Positions 57,510-64,000 of a DNA stretch of 64,000 bases are shown one piece after another. Source of the stretch: Rehmannia glutinosa (Eukaryota; Streptophyta; Magnoliopsida; Lamiales; Orobanchaceae); the NCBI GenBank assembly GCA_016081115.2, contig CM071935.1, positions 27,948,075 through 28,012,074 of the forward strand, in the 5' to 3' direction. Both the position numbers and the translations under genes were made by a program. Below the pieces are notes generated by a model. It was not told where the DNA came from. It ran no database searches and worked only from the letters and a program-made list of their open reading frames with translations. Every line of letters starts with the position of its first letter. The first letter of the stretch is position 1.

Positions 57510-60444
57510 TTACAGACGAGACTTTGCAGGATCCACAGTTAAACTCTACATAAACAGAAACAAGGAAAATCAATATTAACAATTTCCACATAAAGCAACA
57601 AGAAAACGTAACACCAGCAAAATGAAACAAGGGAGCATATGATACCATAAAACAAAAGGGTAAATTACAAAACTAACCTTGAGGTTCAGCCTAATTACAT
57701 AAAATCCAATTATCTTTTAAAATTACAAACACTCCTTCAGGTTTATATTTATTTAACAAATATGTAATTTGTAAATAGAAACAAATATCAATGGGGTATT
57801 TGTTATTTTGGAAGACTGCTGAGGTTTTTGTAATCAGATTGAACCTCAATGGTATTTTTTGTAATTAACCATAAAGAAAAGATTGAATTAGCACTAAAGT
57901 CAAGAATACACAGAAACAAAATAGAGCTTCAGAATTCTCACCAGAGGAGCACCCTTTGCAGCTCGTTCGGCCAAATAGGAGCAGGGCTTGAAAAAACCTC
58001 CATACGAATTCGACCATTCCTCCAATCTCGAGCAAATATATTTTGATCCAAGAGAATCAGCCCAAAACATGATCCCACCCCTGGTCAATGTGTAAAAACA
58101 TTACATAAGAACAACGTTGTGTTTCAAAGAGTTCTTACCAAAAATCAGTAAGGCAAACAAACCTGTAAGGAGGGAACCCCATGCCCATGACAGCGGATAC
58201 ATCAAGATCAGCAGCTTTGACAGCGATGCCTTCAGCAAGTACTCGACAGGCCTCGTTCACCACAGGGAAGAATATCATCTCCACAATATCTTTATCCGAC
58301 AATTTAGCTAACTGGATGCAGTATTTTCAATCCCCAAATGTTAGACAAAGAGATATACATTTATGAGAATCATGAGTAATTTTATGAGGTGAGACGAGAG
58401 AGTAACCTTAGGGTCAATAGTAACACCGGAAAGCTCTCTGGCTTTCTCGATGTATTTCTTAATTTCTGGATCAGGGCTTGCCTTGCGCTTTTCGTCATAA
58501 ACATAGAACCCTCGGCGGGTAGTTTCACCTAAAGCAAGTATTTTGTTAACATAAGCATCATTTTATTTATTAGTATCTGTTTGGATAAATTTTAATGGCA
58601 ACCAAGAAGTATAGATTTACCTGCTCTCTTATCCTCTTGCATGAGTGGTATCACCATTGACTTGTAAGTTCTTTCTGGGAAATTCAGTACAAATTGTCCC
58701 CCGGTAGCAATTGCAACACCAAAACCGACAAGGTCACACAATCTACGGGCACGTAAGGAAATCATGGTGTTAACAATAGTTTTTCACCTTAAGAAGCTCG
58801 GATTGTGATTTGACGTAGAATAATTACAAAAACTACCCTGATGTTTAGCTTAATAACAGAAAACTCCAGTTACCTTTAAAATTACAAACACCCCCTTGAG
58901 GCATTACAAATACCCCATCGAGGTTACTATTTGTTTTACTGAAATTCCCTTCAATGGGGTGCAATTGGTAATATAGACATGTCATTGGGGTATTTCATAT
59001 TTGTAACTTTTGAAAGATAACTGTGTTTTTGGTATTTGTGGCTTTGAAAGATAACTTTGTTTTTTCTGCTTTTTATTTAACTAGCCTAAATCTTAAGGGT
59101 AATATTTGTGATTATCCTTTTGAGTATTATAAGTAGTATCATGCACCACTATACCTGAATGGACCCATCGGCATTCCAAATTTGGTAATTGCCCGATCTA
59201 TCTGATACACGTCCGTACCACGCTCCACAAGTAGAAGAGCAGCTTGTGTGTAAGGAAAGAACATTCTGTTGACTGCAAAGCCTGTGCAATTTCCAACCAC
59301 AACTGGTGTCTTCTTTATTTTCTTACCAACATCCAGTAAATCTATAATTACTTGCTGAGACGTCTTCTGAGTGCGAACAATTTCTAAAAGCGGCATCACA
59401 TGAGCCGGACTGCAGTAATTATGAAACAAAGTTTACATCACGCAGTACATGCAACCACATAAATTTAGGGATTCCATCAAAAATTACCTGAAAAAATGAG
59501 CACCGACAATACGATCCTGAGACCTTGTTTTCTCCCCAATTAAATTCAGATCAATAGTAGAAGTGTTACTAGCAAGTATGCAGTGTGGTGGGCAGAATTT
59601 TTCGAGATCCAAGAATATTTGTTGCTTCAAGGAGACATTCTCGATGACGGCCTATTTAAGTGTTGAAAAGAAAAAAAAGATAAAGGTAAAGATGCGCCAA
59701 AGAGAGTCAGAATACATACAAATTAATAAAATATTGCACCATACCTCAATAACCATGTCTACATCTCTAAAGCTTTCGTAATCGAGAGCACCTTTGAGCA
59801 GAGAAAGAGTCTTCTCAAACTTCTCTTGACTCATTTGTCCTTTCTTGACACGGCTTTGCAAATTAGCTAATAGACGAAAATTACCAGTCAAAACAAACGA
59901 ATACTTAATTCAGCACAGTTGGTATTGTCAAAACAAGACTTTGGCTCACTCACCTTTTACTCTACCAATCCCAGCTTGTAAGAACTTATCATTTACTTCT
60001 TTCAGGATAACTGAGTAATTAGATAGAACTAAAGCTGTTGCTATTCCAGAGCCCATCAGCCCTCCACCAAGTATAGCAACCTTTTTTATACTCCTTGGTT
60101 TCAACCCTAAATCAGTGACCCCTGGTACCTGCTTGTAAATAGAGAGAAAAGGCTAAGTAGATACAAGATTTAGGTTTATAATGATGCATGCTCAGATGCC
60201 TCAAAGTTGAAATTTTACGAAGGTTTACAATGAGACAAATGTTTCAACACCAACATATTTTCGTAGATCAGCATTGAGATTCTGCTAATGCTATTTCGAC
60301 GGATCAGTTGAACCCAGAAATTCAAAACGTAAATTAACCAGTTCTTGAAACTTAAAAAGTTTACAATTCAAGCTACAAGTAGAGTACCTTCTGATACCAT
60401 TCCCAACAAGTTTTCTTAGCTCACCATGCTAGACATAGAACATA

Positions 60445-60483
<39 letters not shown>

Positions 60484-62081
60484 CAGTCATCTTTCAAAAT
60501 TACAAATACCCCCTTGACACATGCTTCTATTCCCTATTGAGAGGTAATTTGTAAAATTGATACAAACATCAGGGGGTATTTGCAATACCTCAAGAAAGTA
60601 TATGTAATTTTAAAATATAACTGGATCTTTTTGTAACTAAGCTAAACCTCATGGCTTTTTGCATGAATTTGTAGTGCTAACTCATTTTAGACAATTAATT
60701 GACACTATAAACTTCATGCCACAGACAATAGGGATTAAGGTGCAATTGATGATGATGATGAAGCTAAACCTCATGGCTAGTTTTTGTAATTAATACAATT
60801 GAAGTCAGTCAAGAAGCAAGAACTGGGAATTCCTTATCAATTTAACATGAGAACATATATTCAATGGTTATTTTGTAGTTTCTTATAAAACCAGGATTCT
60901 AATAAAGAAGATAACTTTACTCAACCTTTGTAGTACCACGCTGGGCAAAGAAAAAATGAACCAAGCTCTTGCAAGTATCTGATTGCAAAAGAACTTGAAA
61001 CGCTTCAGCTTCCTGGCAAAAGCAAGAATCACACATCTTAAAAATATTCTGGCAACTCAAGTTCAAGAAATTAAATATTGGAACGGAAATGAACCTTCCA
61101 AAGCCCAGTACGAGCACCAGAAACTATACCCTCCTCAACAACATCAATGCAAACTAATGGGTGCCTGAGATTTGGAGCCCGTTTACGGGTCTGAGCTCGA
61201 GCAAACTTTAGCATTTCTCTTGCCTCACCTAGAGGTTCTAACTTGTCAGTCTTGTAATAACTAATAACCCAAGGTCTTTTACACTCCAAAATATCAAGAG
61301 CCCAACGACGGGCAGTATTCACCACTTCATCTGATGAAGCAAGAGCATCCACAAGGCCTAAACTCAAGGCCTCCTCCCCTTTTACAGGCTTTGATGTCTA
61401 TGCAAGAGAGAGAAACAAGTAACATAAGATACATAATAGACGCAGAATAAACAATCAAGCTTGCACATTGAATATCGCAAATTCAAAGATTACCAGCATC
61501 ATTTCAAGGGCCTTAGCTATACCTACGAGGCGTGGAAGCGCCTGTGTTCCTGAAATAATTAATGACGGTGAGATTGTGCATAAGAAGATGAAATGATGCC
61601 ATGCCAGGATATTCAGTTCAACTGCTCCAGTTAGCTTTAGCTACCACTCATACATTATAGAAGTGAAAAATGACAACATTGACATCAATTAAACTTGGGT
61701 ACTCATTGACCCGTGTATCCCACAAGAATGCTCTAACCTTGATTTAAAACTCAAACTGTATAAACAAAGTATATCACCTTCATGCATTAAATACATACCT
61801 CCAAATCCAGGAATTATACCAAGCTGCAGTTCAGGTAATCCTAATTGAGCATTAGGGGTAGATATACGCGCATGACATGCCTGAAGCAATACATACAAAG
61901 TCATTTCATGAAATTTTTTAAGTGTTTATGGAACTGAAACAAATAGTAAATAAAAACATACCATGGCGACTTCTAACCCTCCACCCAAGGCAAGACCATC
62001 AATGGCAGCCACAAAGGGTTTATTTGCAGCTGAAAACAAGGTAAACCAAGAATTGAACTAAATTAATTACTTATAAGTAAG

Positions 62082-62128
<47 letters not shown>

Positions 62129-63801
62129 TGGAAACCGCTCGAGACATTGAAATGATAAAAACTGTCAACAGCTTACCTGCCACAATATCACCGAGAATTT
62201 CGAAAGATACAAAACCAGGTTTTGGAGCTTGGACTGTGATCAAACAGGGCACTAGCTCAGAATGAGATGCTTAAGCAACAAATCAAAAACAAGACACAAA
62301 GAGTGCGACATACTAGTTTTATCTTGAATTTTTCCGAATGCACTAATGTCAAAACCACCAGAGAACTTTCCTTGTGCACCTGCTCAAACATGAAAAAACT
62401 ACAATCATATCCAAACATATCCAGTGTTCAATGTCAAGAGCAGTTTATCTTTGTTTACCTGTGATAACAATTGCCTTCACATCATCTCTTCTCAAGGCCT
62501 GCTCACAGGTGTCTTTTAAGCTGTACAAAACTAAAGACAACCCAGAGGAGGAGTAAGTATTTGCTCAAAAGCTGAATCAACTACTAACTGCCATCAATAC
62601 ATTGATGTCTGTAATAATTAAAGCTAAGCACTTCCACTCCTGGTTAAAGTTTAGTAATAAATGTATTTGTATTCCGAAAGCTACTACTTTTGATTTGAAC
62701 TCTAAAAGCTTGAAGCTATAAGCTTTCTGCTACTTTTTGAATTTAGCTGATAAAACCTTGAAGCTATAACGCAATCTTTTCCACGATTTTCAGCTAAGAA
62801 AATGTTTATATACTTACAGTTTTCTTCACAAATAAAAATCAATATATGGTAGGTCTGAATCTCGGAGTACAATGAAGAAAAGTATTGAAACTCTATCAAT
62901 TAATCCAGTTTTAAGAAAAACGCGAGCAAATTATGTGAAAATATAATTATGAGAACACAGTATGAACTAAATACATTTACTTTATATCTTTCTTCATAAT
63001 ATTTAACAATATCATTACCAAAAAAAATATTTAACTTGTCACAAGGAAATGAGAAGATATCCAATTTTAATAATTTTTCTTTCCCGTAGCTTTTTCTTCC
63101 GATTAACCCTCGTTCCGAATTTATCACAAGTTACGACCAGCTACATTACCAATATCCATCTACATGTATGCCCTTTTCAAGAAATTTTTACAAACATCCA
63201 CAATTTTACACTTGTAGCATGACCACTTTCTCTTAAAGCTTAACACATTTTCAACAGCATAAATTTTTGCAAATACGTAAACACACATCACAGCCACAGG
63301 CAAGTACATTCAGACAACAACTGCCCATAACTTCCACTAATCCTCCAAATTTGGAGCACATGTTTGATAGCCAAAGCACTACACTAGCTAAAATTATCCT
63401 AACTACGCACTACAAAAATAAAAATACATTTTACAGAACTTTTTCTTAAAGCTAAAATTTCACAGATAGAAGACTTATAGAATCGTGATCAACTATAAGT
63501 AGATCTTCAAAATTAAAGCCTCGTCCACAAACATATCAAAAAAACACCAAAAACCCTAGAAATTAACATTATACAACAGAAATGACAAGTACTATCACAA
63601 CCCGAAAAAGAAAAACAGTAAATACCATCAAAGAAAAGTCAAAATCAAGACATAAAACGATCTGAATTCTGAACGAGATAAAAGTTTTGACATAACAGTA
63701 CCATCAAAGGAAAGAGAATTGACAGGCGGGTTGATGATGGTGATGATCCCAACCCCATCGGCCCCCACATCGAGAGTTGTTCTACCCTTTGAGCTGCTCA
63801 T
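57510..63801 (-). CDS. AIM1: Peroxisomal fatty acid beta-oxidation multifunctional protein, AIM1 type
   Basis: Exons (minus strand, in order): 63702-63801, 62459-62530, 62314-62379, 62177-62233, 61962-62029, 61799-61880, 61494-61549, 61095-61397, 60926-61012, 59954-60128, 59745-59866, 59488-59651, 59155-59409, 58621-58742, 58407-58528, 58163-58311, 57942-58080, 57510-57545. All introns are GT-AG, phases agree, and the sum is 2175 nt = 724 codons plus stop, the family's usual length. The N-terminal enoyl-CoA hydratase domain has GLALGGGLE (E118) and GLPEL (E138), the two catalytic acids 20 residues apart. The hydroxyacyl-CoA dehydrogenase part has GGGLMG (318-323) for NAD and AHFFSPAHVMPLLE, giving the H448/E460 pair. 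The C-terminus SRL is a PTS1 peroxisomal signal. Segments such as GPFRLCDLVGFGVA match AIM1 rather than MFP2. It hydrates enoyl-CoA and oxidises 3-hydroxyacyl-CoA, feeding jasmonate, IAA and fatty-acid turnover. No breaks seen. Confidence 0.95.
57658..57870. mobile_element. MITE family 'TACC', copy 2, in the last AIM1 intron
   Basis: Ends GGGTAAATTACAAAACTAAC and (reverse complement) GGTTAATTACAAAAAATACC, followed by TTGAGGTTCA shared in both arms. It lies between exons 17 and 18. Confidence 0.65.
58818..59117. mobile_element. MITE family 'TACC', copy 3, in AIM1 intron 13
   Basis: Ends GAATAATTACAAAAACTACC and (reverse complement) GGATAATCACAAATATTACC. Flanks TTTGACGTA (left) and TTTGAGTA (right) are a likely target duplication with one lost base. 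It fills most of the intron between exons 13 and 14. Confidence 0.6.
60453..60474. repeat. (GT)n microsatellite in an AIM1 intron
   Basis: About 11 TG units followed by a short TA run, in the intron between exons 9 and 10. Confidence 0.85.
60485..60656. mobile_element. MITE family 'TACC', partial copy 4, in AIM1 intron 9
   Basis: Internal phrases match copies 2 and 3 (ATCTTTCAAAATTACAAATA, GGGGGTATTTGCAATACCTC, AGCTAAACCTCATGG). The left terminus is missing, apparently replaced by the GT/TA repeat. Confidence 0.5.
62084..62125. repeat. (TA)n microsatellite in an AIM1 intron
   Basis: About 21 TA units between exons 4 and 5; likely length-polymorphic. Confidence 0.9.
62531..63701 (-). other. 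First intron of the AIM1-type gene
   Basis: 1171 bp, the longest intron. AT-rich, with no recognised element or gene. Short open stretches in it are not supported as coding. First introns of plant genes sometimes enhance expression; no specific signal is claimed. Confidence 0.8.
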
Positions 63802-63898
63802 TTTCCTTTTTCTTCTTCTTTTTTTTTTTTTTTGTCTTATTTGATTTCTGGATTTTTTCCTTCAAGAAAAATGGGATCCTTCTGAAATGATGAATGGA

Positions 63899-63906
63899 TA
63901 TTTATG
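63899..63906 (-). promoter_or_regulatory. Possible TATA box of the AIM1-type gene
   Basis: The minus strand reads CATAAATA about 100 bp upstream of the start codon, leaving a short 5' UTR that contains an A-rich run (63817-63835). The window ends about 95 bp further upstream, so the promoter is incomplete. Confidence 0.35.
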
Positions 63907-64000
63907 GTGACAAGAGGCAAGCAAGGAGGAGGTGTCGTGCCCGGGAGGTGTGTACAGTGACGTTGGAGTGCGGTTTTGGATTGTGAATTAAGATACAGAT

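Noticed and set aside
62702..63127. Open frames in the first AIM1 intron
   Set aside because: AT-rich intron sequence; the exon chain is in frame without them and they match no part of the family.

Overview
This is nuclear DNA from a flowering plant, most likely a eudicot. The evidence is an 18-exon peroxisomal beta-oxidation gene with plant-type introns, a plant-specific DUF740/OCTOPUS-like gene, and a background of plant Ty1/copia and Ty3/gypsy elements, MITEs and an endogenous pararetrovirus. A MITE built on GTGAGACCGTCTCA-type termini suggests an asterid, perhaps Lamiales, but that is an inference from memory. Only two cellular genes are well supported; transposable-element DNA fills most of the rest.

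Layout. 1-11878: degenerate Sirevirus-like copia element A on the minus strand. Its 3' end lies outside the window and its 5' LTR is at 10334-11878. 11879-15571: AT-rich spacer. 15572-16792: intronless DUF740-like gene (minus). 17158-23634: a unit bounded by Mutator-like terminal inverted repeats and a 9-bp target duplication. It encloses an almost complete but RT-deleted endogenous pararetrovirus that still has its 35S-like promoter, tRNA-Met primer site and leader-hairpin arms. 24640-31270: stacked fragments, namely a Tat-like gypsy gag, a probable solo copia LTR, and the 5' LTR plus gag of another copia element (C).

32714-55178 is one old TIR element (H) flanked by TA microsatellites and split by two independent insertions. 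The first is E, a non-autonomous Athila-type gypsy element (32766-38576). The second is D, a chromovirus-type gypsy element (39541-55029). D's pol is interrupted by copia element B (42693-52623, target duplication ACAAG), and B holds a truncated second copy of family A (A', 47947-51412). A deletion fused A' to the middle of B's right LTR. B's LTR carries an array of hairpins with a constant ACCAC loop and covarying stems, the most unusual local structure here.

55360-56811 is a cluster of MITEs. 57510-63801 (minus) is a complete AIM1-type multifunctional protein gene. Its 18 exons join in frame to 724 codons ending in the peroxisomal signal SRL, and several introns hold copies of one MITE family.

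The cellular genes do not form a functional unit. The window mainly records retroelement nesting, with gene islands near 16 kb and 57-64 kb. No tRNA, rRNA or CRISPR array was seen.
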